A DNA stretch of 52,797 nt from Tyzzerella sp. (GCA_017416155.1 JAFQDE010000009.1:1-52797); one strand, 5' to 3'. Numbered from the stretch's first letter, positions 1 through 9,934 are shown. Numbers and translations are program-made. Notes: generated from the sequence alone by a model not told the origin.

Positions 1-19
1 CGTCCTTGTTGAATTTCAT
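1..19 (-). CDS. start of a gene cut by the left window edge
   Basis: On the minus strand an AGGAGG Shine-Dalgarno sequence sits six bases before an ATG at 17-19, followed by codons reading MKFNKD before the window ends. Only six codons are visible, so the product cannot be named. It is probably the gene after prfA on this strand but has its own terminator-separated leader, because a strong hairpin at 204-239 lies between them. Confidence 0.5.
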
Positions 20-203
20 GTAACACCTCCTGAGTAATTTTTTGTAGATGTGCTTACTCTTATATCTAAATGATATAGATAAACGAACCCCTTGTCTACA
101 AAAATAGGGTAGGTGTCTACTTTTAGCTTACCACTTCAAAACAGCTTGTTTATACCCAAACACTCTTCAAATCATCTAATAAAAGCTTGTTATTAACAAA
201 AAA

Positions 204-239
204 TGGGTATAGACAGATAAAATACTCTGTCTATACCCA
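204..239 (-). terminator. prfA intrinsic terminator
   Basis: A perfect 14-bp stem (arms 204-217 and 226-239, TGGGTATAGACAGA and its complement) with an 8-base loop is followed on the minus strand by TTTTTTG. It lies about 50 bases past the prfA stop. An imperfect direct repeat of the 3' arm and following bases (TATACCCAAA-CAC) occurs 80 bases to the left. The rest of 20-286 is AT-rich with no gene seen. Confidence 0.85.
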
Positions 240-286
240 AAACACATCAAATATTCACTTCCCAAAACAAATCTCACACAAAATCA

Positions 287-1357
287 CTATTCGTTCATTT
301 TAGCAAGTTTTGCCGCCTGATCTGCTGCAATCAAGCTATCGATAATCTCATCAATATCACCATTCATCACACTGTCAATCTTATACAATGTAAGTTTGAT
401 ACGATGCTCTGTCACACGTCCCTGTGGGAAGTTATAGGTTCTGATTTTTTCAGAACGATCACCGGTACCAATCTGGCTTCTTCTTGCTTCAGCCTCTGCT
501 GACTGCTGCTTTTCAAGTTCTAATTCATACAGTTTCGAACGAAGTAAGCGGAACGCTTTTTCTTTGTTCTGCAACTGTGATTTTTCCGTCTGGCTGTAGA
601 TTACGATTCCGGTCGGATGGTGAGTAAGTCGTACTGCCGAGTCGGTTGTGTTGACACATTGTCCACCGTTACCTGATGCACGCATTACGTCGATACGGAT
701 ATCTTTTTCATCAATAACAACGTCTACTTCTTCTGCCTCCGGCATTACCGCAACAGTAATTGTAGATGTGTGGATACGTCCACCGGACTCTGTCTCAGGC
801 ACACGCTGTACACGATGCACACCGCTTTCATATTTCATTCTCGAATATACACCTTGACCACTTACCATGAATACAACTTCCTTGAAACCGCCAATTCCGT
901 TTTCACTGAAGGAAATCATCTCGGTCTTCCAGCGTCTGCTCTCTGCATAGTGTACATACATACGGTATACTTCTGCTGCAAAGAGTGCAGATTCATCTCC
1001 ACCTGCACCTGCACGAATTTCAACCATGATGTTCTTATCGTCGTTAGGGTCCTTCGGAAGAAGTAAAATCTTAAGCTCGTGTTCTAACTCTTCCACACGT
1101 TTCTTTGATTCATATAGTTCTTCCTTCGCAAGTTCACGCATCTCTTCATCAGACTCAAGTTCTAACAGCTCCTCGCTGTCAACAATTGCCTGCTTTGCAT
1201 TCTTATATTGTGTATATGCTTCAACAATCGGTGCAAGGTCCGACTGTTCTTTCATTAATTTACGGAAACGTGCCGGGTCATTTGCCACATCCGGTTCCTG
1301 TAATTCACTCATTAACTCTTCATAACGAATGAGCAAATCATCTAATTTATCAAACAT
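287..1357 (-). CDS. prfA: peptide chain release factor 1
   Basis: This 356-residue protein matches the usual length of RF1. It recognises UAA and UAG stop codons in the ribosomal A site and triggers peptide release. The GGQ motif ([18 protein letters not shown]) that enters the peptidyl-transferase centre is present, and the RF1-type P-x-T recognition tripeptide appears as PET in RVPETES. The start has GGAGGAG at good spacing. The gene follows prmC, whose product methylates the Gln of the GGQ motif, an arrangement common in Firmicutes. A terminator at 204-239 ends the operon. Confidence 0.97.
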   Translation of the reverse strand: MFDKLDDLLIRYEELMSELQEPDVANDPARFRKLMKEQSDLAPIVEAYTQYKNAKQAIVDSEELLELESDEEMRELAKEELYESKKRVEELEHELKILLLPKDPNDDKNIMVEIRAGAGGDESALFAAEVYRMYVHYAESRRWKTEMISFSENGIGGFKEVVFMVSGQGVYSRMKYESGVHRVQRVPETESGGRIHTSTITVAVMPEAEEVDVVIDEKDIRIDVMRASGNGGQCVNTTDSAVRLTHHPTGIVIYSQTEKSQLQNKEKAFRLLRSKLYELELEKQQSAEAEARRSQIGTGDRSEKIRTYNFPQGRVTEHRIKLTLYKIDSVMNGDIDEIIDSLIAADQAAKLAKMNE

Positions 1358-1387
1358 ATTTTCTCCTCCAATATAGTATCATCCTTA

Positions 1388-2224
1388 TTAAATATACACG
1401 CCAAAGACCACTCGGTCAAGTCCTGCCAAATCCTTTTTCACCGTTACACCTGAAAATCCGGCGACTTTCATAAGTCCGCTGACATCGTCTCCCTGATCGT
1501 GTCCAATCTCAAAGTATAGTTTTCCACCTTTTTTTAAATAGTTCGGACTTTCATCCACAATTCTTCTATAGAAATAAAGACCATCCTCTTTCCCGTCCAA
1601 TGCAATAAACGGATCATGGAATTTGACTTCTTCTTTGAGTCCTTCGATAACAGAAGTGCGGATGTACGGTGGGTTTGACACAATGACATCGTATTGCCCT
1701 TCTACTTTTGAAAACAAATCACTGTGTATCCATGTAGCCTCAACGCCTAACTGCTCTGCGTTTTTACGCGAAACCCGCAATGCTTCCTCTGAAATATCTG
1801 CACCCACACCAATTACGTTAGCCAAGTTACATAATTTCATCAAACTGATTAAGATACATCCTGACCCTGTACACATATCAAGCACTCGCATTTCAGGCTC
1901 TAAAATATCCAACACACTTTCTACTAATACTTCTGTATCCTGCCTTGGTACCAAAACGTGTTCATTGACATAGAACGGAAGACCCATAAATTCCTGCACA
2001 CCGGTGATATGTTGCAGTGGCACATGCGTTGCGCGAGTCTCCACACACCTGAAGTATTCTCTTTCCTCTTCCTCGCTAACTTCACGGTTCATATCCATAA
2101 AATACATAGTACGGCTCACGCCTGTGACATATTCTAACAAATACCACGCATCTAGGTCTGCATCTTCAATCTGTGCATTCTTCAATTGTACTTGTCCGTA
2201 TTCATAAGCTTCTTTTAAGGTCAT
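1388..2224 (-). CDS. prmC: peptide chain release factor N5-glutamine methyltransferase
   Basis: A 278-residue SAM-dependent methyltransferase that modifies the GGQ glutamine of release factors. The N-terminal helical substrate-binding domain is followed by a Rossmann domain with motif I (VLDMCTGSGCILISL) and the diagnostic catalytic NPPY tetrapeptide in IVSNPPYI. An in-frame TTG upstream would add five residues, but an AGGAG seven bases before ATG 2224 fixes the start at MTLKEAYE. The stop of the upstream DUF1385 gene is one base away, so the two are likely translationally coupled; prfA follows 30 bases downstream. Confidence 0.95.
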   Translation of the reverse strand: MTLKEAYEYGQVQLKNAQIEDADLDAWYLLEYVTGVSRTMYFMDMNREVSEEEEREYFRCVETRATHVPLQHITGVQEFMGLPFYVNEHVLVPRQDTEVLVESVLDILEPEMRVLDMCTGSGCILISLMKLCNLANVIGVGADISEEALRVSRKNAEQLGVEATWIHSDLFSKVEGQYDVIVSNPPYIRTSVIEGLKEEVKFHDPFIALDGKEDGLYFYRRIVDESPNYLKKGGKLYFEIGHDQGDDVSGLMKVAGFSGVTVKKDLAGLDRVVFGVYI

Positions 2225-2225
2225 C

Positions 2226-3149
2226 TTACTTCTCCTCAAAATTCTCTTTTAAATACGCTTTCCAATCAAACACTTCTTCCACGGCACGGATTGCCACTTC
2301 AATCATGTCATCCTCCGGTTCCTTCGTTGTAAGGTTCTGGAGTGCCATGCCAGGCTTACTCAAAAGTTCAACTGCAGGATTGTTACTACTTCCCGCAAGT
2401 CTGATAATCTCATAAGAAATACCCGCGATAACAGGTAATAGTGCCAGACGAATCAACACACGGAGCAACTGTGATTCTGCCGTGATAAAGAAACATACGA
2501 TTACACTGACCAGCATCACAAAGAACAGAAAGCTAGTTCCGCATCGTTTGTGCTGTTTGGAACTCTTTTTGACATTCTCTACAGTCAGGTCCATTCCATG
2601 TTCAATACAGTTAATACATTTGTGTTCTGCGCCGTGATACATAAAGGTTCTCTGTATATCCTTCATCTGAGAAACTGCCAATATGTATATCACGAATAAC
2701 CCAATACGCACTACTGATTCTAACACTGTGCGCAAGAGACGAGATGTAATAATGCCCTTAAAAAGATTTGAAATAAAATATGGAAGAATCATAAATAATC
2801 CCATTGCAAGTACAACGGATAGCACCATAGTAATTCCCATAATCAGATCGTCTTTTTTCTGTTGTTTGAGAGCCTCTTCTTCTGTCAAAACAACTTCTGT
2901 CTCTTCTTCAAAGAAACTTGCTGAGTATGTGAGCGTCTTCATTCCCAATACTAAGGAATCAATAAAATTAAACACACCTCTTACAAATGGAATCTTTGTG
3001 AGTTTTTTCCATTTCATAATGCTTTTATATTCATCTGTCTTTACTTCAATCTCACCGTCAGGCTTTCTGACAGCAACGGCATACTTGGAGCCGTTTTTCA
3101 TCATGATTCCTTCTAAAACAGCCTGCCCGCCAATATTTGATGACTTCAT
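2226..3149 (-). CDS. DUF1385 family membrane protein (YqhQ-like)
   Basis: This 307-residue protein begins with the typical DUF1385 opening (SNIGGQAVLEGIMMKNG) and contains the family's conserved GAEHKCINC and HKRCGTSFLFFV segments, with predicted membrane helices around residues 105-130, 140-160 and 200-245. The family is widespread in Firmicutes next to rpmE, prmC and prfA, as here. The biochemical role is not known to me; the conserved His and Cys residues suggest metal binding, which is inference. A GGAGG lies before ATG 3149. Confidence 0.9.
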   Translation of the reverse strand: MKSSNIGGQAVLEGIMMKNGSKYAVAVRKPDGEIEVKTDEYKSIMKWKKLTKIPFVRGVFNFIDSLVLGMKTLTYSASFFEEETEVVLTEEEALKQQKKDDLIMGITMVLSVVLAMGLFMILPYFISNLFKGIITSRLLRTVLESVVRIGLFVIYILAVSQMKDIQRTFMYHGAEHKCINCIEHGMDLTVENVKKSSKQHKRCGTSFLFFVMLVSVIVCFFITAESQLLRVLIRLALLPVIAGISYEIIRLAGSSNNPAVELLSKPGMALQNLTTKEPEDDMIEVAIRAVEEVFDWKAYLKENFEEK

Positions 3150-3169
3150 AGTTATCCTCCAAAAACAAA

Positions 3170-3198
3170 ACGGGTCGAAGTAGAATACCTCAACCCGT
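3170..3198 (-). terminator. rpmE terminator or attenuator
   Basis: Arms ACGGGT (3170-3175) and ACCCGT (3193-3198), extended inward by GTA/TAC pairs, are followed on the minus strand by TTTTGTTTTTGG. It separates the abundant rpmE transcript from the DUF1385-prmC-prfA genes, and probably lets only part of transcription through. Confidence 0.65.
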
Positions 3199-3209
3199 AC
3201 TTTTGCTTA

Positions 3210-3410
3210 TTATTGCATTCCGTATTTCTTGTTAAATTTATCAACACGACCACGAGCTTGAGCAGCTTTTTGTTGTCCTGTGTAGAATGGATGACATTTT
3301 GAACAAATTTCCACGTGGATTGATTCTTTTGTAGAACCTGTTACAAATGTGTTCCCACAGTTACATGTTACAGTTGCCTGATGGTATGTTGGATGGATTC
3401 CTTCTCTCAT
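3210..3410 (-). CDS. rpmE: 50S ribosomal protein L31, zinc-binding type
   Basis: The 66-residue protein starts [16 protein letters not shown], typical of L31. It carries four cysteines in two pairs (CNC near residue 16 and CSKC near residue 37), the zinc-binding C+ form. A longer frame adds twelve residues upstream, but AGAGGTG six bases before ATG 3410 and the family length support the shorter start. It lies between rho and the DUF1385 gene with its own promoter at 3483-3511. Confidence 0.96.
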   Translation of the reverse strand: MREGIHPTYHQATVTCNCGNTFVTGSTKESIHVEICSKCHPFYTGQQKAAQARGRVDKFNKKYGMQ

Positions 3411-3482
3411 TTTTTTCACCTCTTCATATATTTTTCGCGATTCCAACCGCGATTAGGCTCGTTTTTTCTAAACAGCTTTCAT

Positions 3483-3511
3483 ATCATATCATAATTGTAA
3501 ATGTATTGCAA
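3483..3511 (-). promoter_or_regulatory. sigma-A promoter for rpmE
   Basis: Minus-strand TTGCAA (3506-3511) and TATGAT (3483-3488) are separated by 17 bases. The leader that follows includes a small TCGCG/CGCGA hairpin and a run of A residues before the rpmE Shine-Dalgarno. Confidence 0.6.
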
Positions 3512-3518
3512 GTTTTTT

Positions 3519-4820
3519 CTATAAGAATTTATTCTTTTTTACCATTTCAACAAATTCTGTATTGTTTGAAGTACGAGCAAACATGTTTAAAATGTTATCT
3601 ACTGCCTCTTCCGGCTTCAGTCCATTGAGCGCTTTTCTTAAAATATAGACAGCTTCCTGCTCTGACTGCGAGAGCAGTAGGTCTTCTCTTCTTGTTCCTG
3701 ATTTCGGAATATCGATTGCAGGGAATACACGTTTCTCCTGTAACTTTCTGTCAAGCACAAGTTCCATGTTGCCGGTACCCTTGAATTCCTCATATACAAC
3801 ATCATCCATCTTGCTTCCTGTATCTACAAGTGCAGTTGCAAGAATGGTAAGGCTTCCACCCTCTCTGATATTACGCGCTGCACCAAAGAAACGCTTTGGC
3901 ATGTGAAGCGCTGCCGGGTCAAGACCACCGGAAAGTGTACGTCCACTTGGCGGTACAATCAGGTTGTATGCTCTTGCAAGTCTTGTAATACTGTCAAGAA
4001 GAATCACAACATCCTTGTTGTGCTCAACCAGGCGTTTTGCACGCTCAATTACCATCTCTGACACACGTTTGTGGTGTTCCGGCAATTCATCAAATGTAGA
4101 ATAGATGACCTCTACATTAGTGCCCATAATAGATTCTCTAATATCTGTTACTTCTTCCGGACGCTCGTCAATCAAAAGAATCAAGATATGCATGTCCGGA
4201 TTATTTCTAAGAAGCGCCTGTGCAACCTGTTTTAAAAGTGTTGTCTTACCAGCTTTCGGCGGTGATACAATCATACCACGCTGTCCTTTACCAATTGGAG
4301 AAAGAAGATCCACAATACGCATCGCAACACTGCTCTTACCACTTTCCAAGTGAAGTCTCTCATCCGGGAAAATCGGAGTCAAATCTTCAAAGTTCTTTCT
4401 CTTCATTGCTTCATCTGTGGTATACCCATTAATCTTGGTTACATACAAAAGCGCACTGAATTTCTCCTGCTGTGTCTTAATTCTGGTGTTACCGGTCAAG
4501 ATATCTCCGGTCTTAAGTCCAAATCTACGAATCTGTGACGGCGATACATAGATATCATTTTCTCCCGGCATATAATTGTCGCTTCGGATAAATCCATATC
4601 CGTTCTCCATTACCTCTAAAATACCTTCTACTGTCTCACCACTGTCCAACTGTTCAATATCCAATTCAGCCTTCTCAGTTTTCAGTTTGTCCTTCTCGTC
4701 CTGCTCTAACATCGCTTCTATCAGCTCTGCTTTTTTCAAAGTGCTAACACCACTCATTTCTCTTGCCTTAGCCAAATCACGCAAAGTTGCCAATGGCAAG
4801 GACTCATACTTTTCTCTCAT
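3519..4820 (-). CDS. rho: transcription termination factor Rho
   Basis: Hexameric RNA helicase that ends transcription at Rho-dependent sites. The 433-residue form has an N-terminal SAP-like helical region ([12 protein letters not shown]), a cold-shock RNA-binding fold ([20 protein letters not shown]), and the RecA-type ATPase with Walker A ([12 protein letters not shown]), Walker B ([15 protein letters not shown]) and R-loop segments. A GTG at 4895 would give a longer protein but has no ribosome-binding site and falls within the likely promoter; AAAGGA before ATG 4820 supports [10 protein letters not shown]. Followed by rpmE, as in Bacillus. Confidence 0.96.
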   Translation of the reverse strand: MREKYESLPLATLRDLAKAREMSGVSTLKKAELIEAMLEQDEKDKLKTEKAELDIEQLDSGETVEGILEVMENGYGFIRSDNYMPGENDIYVSPSQIRRFGLKTGDILTGNTRIKTQQEKFSALLYVTKINGYTTDEAMKRKNFEDLTPIFPDERLHLESGKSSVAMRIVDLLSPIGKGQRGMIVSPPKAGKTTLLKQVAQALLRNNPDMHILILLIDERPEEVTDIRESIMGTNVEVIYSTFDELPEHHKRVSEMVIERAKRLVEHNKDVVILLDSITRLARAYNLIVPPSGRTLSGGLDPAALHMPKRFFGAARNIREGGSLTILATALVDTGSKMDDVVYEEFKGTGNMELVLDRKLQEKRVFPAIDIPKSGTRREDLLLSQSEQEAVYILRKALNGLKPEEAVDNILNMFARTSNNTEFVEMVKKNKFL

Positions 4821-4897
4821 AAAATCTATCCTTTCTTTATCCAAATTGTCATCTTTGGGAAAATTGTCTGAATCGACATATCGAAGTCTACTCACAT

Positions 4898-4903
4898 ATT
4901 ATA
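4898..4903 (-). promoter_or_regulatory. likely -10 element for rho
   Basis: A consensus TATAAT on the minus strand lies about 75 bases before the rho start chosen here. No good -35 element is seen at 16-18 bases. It supports the downstream rho start, because the alternative GTG would lie almost at the transcription start. Confidence 0.4.
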
Positions 4904-4947
4904 CAACAACAGTTCAAAAAAGAAAAGTGTTTTTTCTGCCGTTTGAT

Positions 4948-5460
4948 TTACAGTAGGCTTGCAATGATTTGTGCATAGACTTCTTGGTTTTTCTTGTTCC
5001 AGTTGTTTGCAACCGAAGTTGCCTCTTGCTCTGTCGGAACTGTCAAAGTCATATCGATTAAAGGCGAGCCACTTTCTAATATTTGGCAGCGGACTGCATA
5101 CTCCTGATTTTTAGTCGGATAATAGTCAGCCTTGATGGATACTTCGTTCTTTAAATCATAGCTTTTTTCAGCAAAAAACATGTCAATATCCTGCTGGATA
5201 GCAGATGAAATATTGTTCCTGAAGAAGCGAATCGTATCAGCACCTTCTTGCGTCAGATGATAGAATGTGCGGTTATGAGTTGTTTCCTCACGAAGGAATC
5301 CGGCTTCCACCATCTCTGAAATTGCCTGTTGCAAGGTGAAGTAGGTAGTGTATCCTTTATCCAAAATGAATTCCGATATCTGCCCGTTTGTCAGTGGAAA
5401 ATCCACTTTATCTAGCATGTATAGCACAATTAATTTGTAGAGTGTAAATGATTCTGACAT
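4948..5460 (-). CDS. DUF4364 family winged-helix protein
   Basis: A 170-residue protein of the Clostridial DUF4364 family. Residues 1-85 look like a winged-helix domain (LYKLIVLYMLDKVDFPLTNGQI, then a turn and YHLTQEGADTIRFF), consistent with DNA binding. The function is not established. AAGGAG before ATG 5460 favours the MSESFTLYK start over an upstream ATG at 5481 that has no ribosome-binding site. Its start overlaps the end of the radical SAM gene by 31 bases, which indicates co-expression. Confidence 0.85.
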   Translation of the reverse strand: MSESFTLYKLIVLYMLDKVDFPLTNGQISEFILDKGYTTYFTLQQAISEMVEAGFLREETTHNRTFYHLTQEGADTIRFFRNNISSAIQQDIDMFFAEKSYDLKNEVSIKADYYPTKNQEYAVRCQILESGSPLIDMTLTVPTEQEATSVANNWNKKNQEVYAQIIASLL

Positions 5461-6380
5461 GAAATCTCCTTCCCTTGCCATATATCAGCATCTTTAAAAT
5501 ATTTTTGTATGCGGTTTAAAACCATTCGTTTGTTGCCGGTCCACAGTGGTGCAATCAATAACGTTTTTGGCCCATCACCGGTGAGGCGGTGAATTACAAT
5601 ATCCTCACGCAAATGAGAAATAATGTCACCAAGTAGTTTGACATATTCTTCTAAATCCGGAAGATAAAAAGGATCTGCCATGTATACGTTCTCTAAATCC
5701 GTACCTTTGAGAATATGAAGGAGCTGCAATTTGATACCATCAATTGGCAACTTGTTTAAATAGAAAATAGTTTCCAACATTTTCTCCGTGCTCTCATTTG
5801 GCAAACATAAAATAACATGTGTAATGACAGCAATTCCAATGTTTTTTAAATCATAAACTGCTTTTTCAAAAACGTCAAGGTCATATCCGCGACGAATAAA
5901 AGCAGCACTTTCTTTATGAATCGTCTGAAGTCCGAGTTCTACCCAAACCGGCTTGATTTTGTTTAGTCTGGAGAGTAATTCTAATACCTCTGGTGACAAA
6001 CAGTCGGGTCTTGTGGCAATTGATAATATTCGCACGTGAGGTTCGTTGATAGCCTCTGTAAATATTTTTTCCAAGTAATTCACAGGTGCATACGTATTTG
6101 TATATGCCTGAAAATAGGCAATATAGGATGAACCCGTGTGTTTGCGGTCTACAAGCAATTTTGCTTGATTAATTTGTTCTCTAATAGAGAGCCTGCGGTC
6201 GCCTGCAAAATCGCCGGAGCCACCTGAACTGCAAAAGATACAGCCACGATGACCGATTTTACCGTCTCTGTTTGGACAGGTCATGCCACCATCTAGAGAC
6301 AACTTATATAATTTCTCACCGAAAGTTATCTTTATATAATAATCCAAAGAATAGTAGCGTTTGTCACCCCATTGTTTCAT
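5430..6380 (-). CDS. TIGR01212 family radical SAM protein (YhcC-like)
   Basis: A 316-residue radical SAM protein. The cluster-binding cysteines C35, C47 and C50 occur in the long-spaced pattern CPNRDG...GCIFC typical of the Elp3-related TIGR01212 family rather than the classic CxxxCxxC. Further family signatures are the YFQAYTNTYAP segment and VELGLQT. The substrate is unknown to me. It lies three bases after rarA and overlaps the DUF4364 gene, so it belongs to one operon. Confidence 0.9.
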   Translation of the reverse strand: MKQWGDKRYYSLDYYIKITFGEKLYKLSLDGGMTCPNRDGKIGHRGCIFCSSGGSGDFAGDRRLSIREQINQAKLLVDRKHTGSSYIAYFQAYTNTYAPVNYLEKIFTEAINEPHVRILSIATRPDCLSPEVLELLSRLNKIKPVWVELGLQTIHKESAAFIRRGYDLDVFEKAVYDLKNIGIAVITHVILCLPNESTEKMLETIFYLNKLPIDGIKLQLLHILKGTDLENVYMADPFYLPDLEEYVKLLGDIISHLREDIVIHRLTGDGPKTLLIAPLWTGNKRMVLNRIQKYFKDADIWQGKEISCQNHLHSTN

Positions 6381-6383
6381 TTT

Positions 6384-7700
6384 TTAGTTATTCCTCAATC
6401 TTTCTAATCTTTCCTTAATACCCTTCTCGTATCCAATCTCCGTTGGTTCATAGAACTTCGCATCACGAATCTCATCCGGCAGATACTGTTGCTTCACATA
6501 ATGTTCCGGATAATCATGAGCATATTTATAACCGATTCCATGCCCTAGCTGCGCAGAGCCCTTATAATGTGCATCTTGCAAATGTGCCGGAATGGTTGTC
6601 TTTTGACTCTTCACGCTATCCATCGCTGTTGCGATTGATAGATAAGAAGCATTACTCTTCGGCGCACTGGCAATGTAAGTTGCTGCCTGTGCCAGAATAA
6701 TCTGTGCCTCCGGCATCCCGATTCGCTCTATCGCCTGACTTGCTGAGACTGCAACAGTCAACGCATTTGGGTCTGCATTTCCGACATCCTCGGATGCACA
6801 GATCATCATTCTCCGCGCAATAAACTTGATGTCCTCCCCCGCATACAACATTTTTGCAAGATAATAGACTGCTGCATCCGGGTCTGATCCTCGCATACTC
6901 TTAATAAATGCCGATATTGTATCATAATGATTATCGCCCGTTTTATCGTAACGCACCACACGTTTCTGAATACACTCCTGCGCAACATCTATCGTGATAT
7001 GAATCTTCCCGTCCTCACTGCGCTCCGTAGTCAGCACACCAAGTTCAATCGCATTGAGTGCATTTCTTGCATCTCCTCCGGAGATGTCTGCAAGAAACTC
7101 CAATGCCTCGTCCGTAATGTCTGCATGATAACTGCCCATCCCTTTTTCATTGTCATGCACCGCGCGTCTAAGTAGTGTCTTAATATCTTCCTTATCTAAA
7201 GGCTTCAATTCAAACACACTGGAACGGGAAATGAGCGCACCATTCACTTCAAAATAAGGATTCTCCGTTGTCGCACCAATTAAAATGAGTGTTCCATCCT
7301 CCACAAACGGCAATAGATAATCCTGCTGTCCCTTGTTGAAACGATGAATCTCATCCACAAAAAGAATCGTCTTCTTTCCGTACATTCCCATATTATTCTT
7401 TGCCTGCTGTACAACCTCTTCCATGTCCTTCTTGCCGGCAATCGTTGCATTAATCTGCTTAAACTCTGCGCTTGTCGTGTTCGCAATCACTTTCGCAAGT
7501 GTCGTTTTACCCGTTCCCGGAGGCCCATAGAAAATAAGGGAGCCAAGCTTATCTGCCTTAATTGCACGATAGAGCAACTTATCTTTTCCAATGATATGCT
7601 GCTGTCCTACCACCTCTTCCAAACATGTCGGACGCAGTCTTGATGCAAGTGGCGATTCCTTATCACTATTCTGTTCTCGCATATAATCAAATAAATCCAT
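6384..7700 (-). CDS. rarA: replication-associated recombination ATPase RarA (MgsA)
   Basis: This 438-residue AAA+ ATPase acts at stalled replication forks. It opens with SPLASRLRPTCLEEVVGQQHIIG, has Walker A GPPGTGKTTLAK, Walker B LFVDEIHRFNKGQQD, sensor 1 GATTENPYFEVN and the C-terminal tetramerisation region ending in a conserved YAHDYPEH(Y) segment. Length matches the family. GGAG lies eight bases before ATG 7700. It is the second gene of the tcdA-led operon. Confidence 0.95.
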   Translation of the reverse strand: MDLFDYMREQNSDKESPLASRLRPTCLEEVVGQQHIIGKDKLLYRAIKADKLGSLIFYGPPGTGKTTLAKVIANTTSAEFKQINATIAGKKDMEEVVQQAKNNMGMYGKKTILFVDEIHRFNKGQQDYLLPFVEDGTLILIGATTENPYFEVNGALISRSSVFELKPLDKEDIKTLLRRAVHDNEKGMGSYHADITDEALEFLADISGGDARNALNAIELGVLTTERSEDGKIHITIDVAQECIQKRVVRYDKTGDNHYDTISAFIKSMRGSDPDAAVYYLAKMLYAGEDIKFIARRMMICASEDVGNADPNALTVAVSASQAIERIGMPEAQIILAQAATYIASAPKSNASYLSIATAMDSVKSQKTTIPAHLQDAHYKGSAQLGHGIGYKYAHDYPEHYVKQQYLPDEIRDAKFYEPTEIGYEKGIKERLERLRNN

Positions 7701-7711
7701 CTTCTGTACTC

Positions 7712-8431
7712 CTATTCCACTCCTGCAAGGTCACGGACAACCTGTCCCGCAATCAAAAGTCCTGCCACCGGCGGTACAAATGAAATACTTCCCGGAAGTG
7801 CACGTCTTTGTCCTATATCTTCACCGGTCTCCTTGTCGGAAACATCTATCGGTTTTTCTTTTGAATATAACACCTTTAGATGATGAATACCTCTGTTTTT
7901 CAGTTCTCTGCGCATCACTTTGCAGAGTGGACAAACTGATGTCTTTGCAATATCCGTAATCTCAAATAATTCCGGATGAAGCTTATTTCCCGTTCCCATG
8001 CAACTGATAATCGGAATCTCGTGTTCTTTTGCATACTCTACCAATGCCAATTTCGCAGTCACCGTATCAATTGCATCTACAATATAATCTGCTTTTCTAT
8101 CAAATAATTCCGAAAGGTTGTCCGACAGAACAAAAGTCTCATGCGTATATATCTTTGCCTCAGAATTGATATCCTCAATTCGACTTTTCATGAGTTTTGT
8201 TTTGTACTCGCCTACGGTGCTCAAATATGCTATCGACTGTCGATTGATATTCGTCAAACTCACCTTGTCATTGTCCACCAAGATAAGTGTACCGACTCCG
8301 CTTCTTGCCAGTGCCTCGATACAGTGCGAACCAACGCCGCCAACACCAAGTACCATAACCGTTGCGTTTCTAAGCCTCTCTAATCCTTCTTTTTCTATTA
8401 AAAGTTCCGTTCTGGAAAATTCGTGTACCAT
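7712..8431 (-). CDS. tcdA: tRNA threonylcarbamoyladenosine dehydratase
   Basis: E1-like ATP-dependent enzyme that cyclises N6-threonylcarbamoyladenosine at tRNA position 37. The Rossmann nucleotide site (VLGVGGVGSHCIEALARSG) and the E1 signature (LVDNDKVSLTNINRQ) are clear, followed by YIVDAIDTVTAK and the CPLC segment. Length 239 residues fits the family. AGAGGAG before ATG 8431 places the start nine codons inside a longer frame. It is the first gene of the leftward block and is divergent from the MATE gene. Confidence 0.93.
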   Translation of the reverse strand: MVHEFSRTELLIEKEGLERLRNATVMVLGVGGVGSHCIEALARSGVGTLILVDNDKVSLTNINRQSIAYLSTVGEYKTKLMKSRIEDINSEAKIYTHETFVLSDNLSELFDRKADYIVDAIDTVTAKLALVEYAKEHEIPIISCMGTGNKLHPELFEITDIAKTSVCPLCKVMRRELKNRGIHHLKVLYSKEKPIDVSDKETGEDIGQRRALPGSISFVPPVAGLLIAGQVVRDLAGVE

Positions 8432-8505
8432 GTAAACTCCTCTTTCTAAGAATCTCATACATTAGAATGATAACATTTTCCACGTCATTCGTCACTACTT
8501 TTTTA

Positions 8506-8534
8506 TTGCATATCTATTTTAATAATGTTAGAAT
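8506..8534 (+). promoter_or_regulatory. promoter for the MATE gene
   Basis: TTGCAT (8506-8511) and TAGAAT (8529-8534) with a 17-base spacer precede the AGGAGG of the MATE gene. Confidence 0.5.
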
Positions 8535-8562
8535 AATCAGGTATGTGAAAAGGAGGAAGATT

Positions 8563-9927
8563 ATGTCAGAACAAGTCAGGCAAGAGAATAAAATGGGCGT
8601 TATGCCTATTCCAAAATTATTGGTGACCATGTCCTTGCCAATGATAGCATCCATGTTGGTACAGGCCCTATATAATATTGTGGACAGCATGTTCGTTGCA
8701 CAGTTAAACGAAAACGCGCTTACGGCTGTTTCCCTTGCATTTCCAATACAGAACTTGATGATTGCGGTTGCCGCAGGTACCGGAGTTGGTATCAATGCAC
8801 TGCTCTCAAAAAGTCTTGGAGAAAAGCAATTCGACACAGCAAATACGATTGCGCGAAATGGTATCCTGCTCGGAGTCTTAAGTAGCCTTATATTTGCAAT
8901 TGCAGGTATCTTCGGTTCCCGACTCTTTTTTGAGATTCAGACAAAAGATGCACAGATTATTGAATACGGAACACAATATATGTCCGTGATCACCATAGCA
9001 TCCATCGGTATCTTCATGCAGATCACCTTTGAGAGACTGATGCAGTCAACCGGAAAAACCATCTTCAACATGATAACACAAGGGTTAGGTGCAATCATCA
9101 ACATCATCTTGGATCCAATCCTCATCTTTGGTTGGTTTGGACTCCCGGCAATGGGCGTCACCGGCGCTGCTGTAGCAACCATCATTGGTCAGATTATCGC
9201 AGCAATGCTTGGTATTTTCTTTAACCATAAATACAACAAAGAAATCAACGTAAGCTTCAAAGGTTTCCGTCCGTGCGGTAAAACTATTGGAAATATTTAC
9301 AAAATCGGCGTTCCGTCGATTATCATGCAGTCAATTGGTTCGCTTACAACCTTCGGTATGAACAACATCTTGCTGATGTTCTCATCGACAGCCGCGACCG
9401 TATTCGGCGTGTACTTCAAGCTGCAGAGTTTCATCTTCATGCCGGTATTCGGACTTACAAATGGAATGATTCCGATTGTTGCATACAACTACGGAGCGCG
9501 TAATAAGAAACGTATCTATCAGACATTTAAACTGAGCGTAATCATGTCGATTAGCATCATGGCTGTCGGTGTTGTCATCTTCCAGACAATCCCAAGAGCT
9601 CTGCTTGGACTCTTTGAAGCATCTGAAAATATGCTTGCCATCGGTGTTCCGGCACTCCGTGCCATCAGTTTGAGCTTCGTATTTGCAGGATTCTGTATTA
9701 TTTGCAGTGCCACCTTCCAGGCACTTGGAAATGGCGTCTACAGTATGCTGATGTCCTTTGCAAGACAGATTATCGTGATTCTGCCGGTTGCATTTATCTT
9801 TGCAAAAACCTTAGGACTGGATGCCGTATGGTATTCATACCCGATTGCAGAGATTGTTGCAGTGGTGATGAGTATATTTATGTTGAAGCGAATCATTGAT
9901 AAGAAAGTAAAACATTTAGAAGATTAA
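8563..9927 (+). CDS. MATE family efflux transporter
   Basis: A 454-residue protein with about twelve membrane helices and the two homologous halves of the MATE fold. Motifs include MLVQALYNIVDSMFVAQL in helix 1 and GVGINALLSKSLGE and ITFERLMQSTGKT in the first half. Members export cationic compounds in exchange for Na+ or H+; the substrate here is not predictable. The frame extends 32 codons upstream, but AGGAGG at 8551-8556 before ATG 8563 (MSEQVRQENKMG) decides the start. It is a single-gene transcript ended by the hairpin at 9935-9977. Confidence 0.93.
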   Translation: MSEQVRQENKMGVMPIPKLLVTMSLPMIASMLVQALYNIVDSMFVAQLNENALTAVSLAFPIQNLMIAVAAGTGVGINALLSKSLGEKQFDTANTIARNGILLGVLSSLIFAIAGIFGSRLFFEIQTKDAQIIEYGTQYMSVITIASIGIFMQITFERLMQSTGKTIFNMITQGLGAIINIILDPILIFGWFGLPAMGVTGAAVATIIGQIIAAMLGIFFNHKYNKEINVSFKGFRPCGKTIGNIYKIGVPSIIMQSIGSLTTFGMNNILLMFSSTAATVFGVYFKLQSFIFMPVFGLTNGMIPIVAYNYGARNKKRIYQTFKLSVIMSISIMAVGVVIFQTIPRALLGLFEASENMLAIGVPALRAISLSFVFAGFCIICSATFQALGNGVYSMLMSFARQIIVILPVAFIFAKTLGLDAVWYSYPIAEIVAVVMSIFMLKRIIDKKVKHLED

Positions 9928-9934
9928 ATAAAAA

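Noticed and set aside
126-151. Words shared with the 64-bp array (GCTTACCAC, AGCTTGTTT) in the prfA downstream region
   Set aside because: Order and spacing differ from the array, and the region is explained by a strong terminator and AT-rich DNA.
4821-4895. Longer Rho with 25 extra N-terminal residues
   Set aside because: The GTG start at 4895 has no Shine-Dalgarno and would fall at the likely transcription start.
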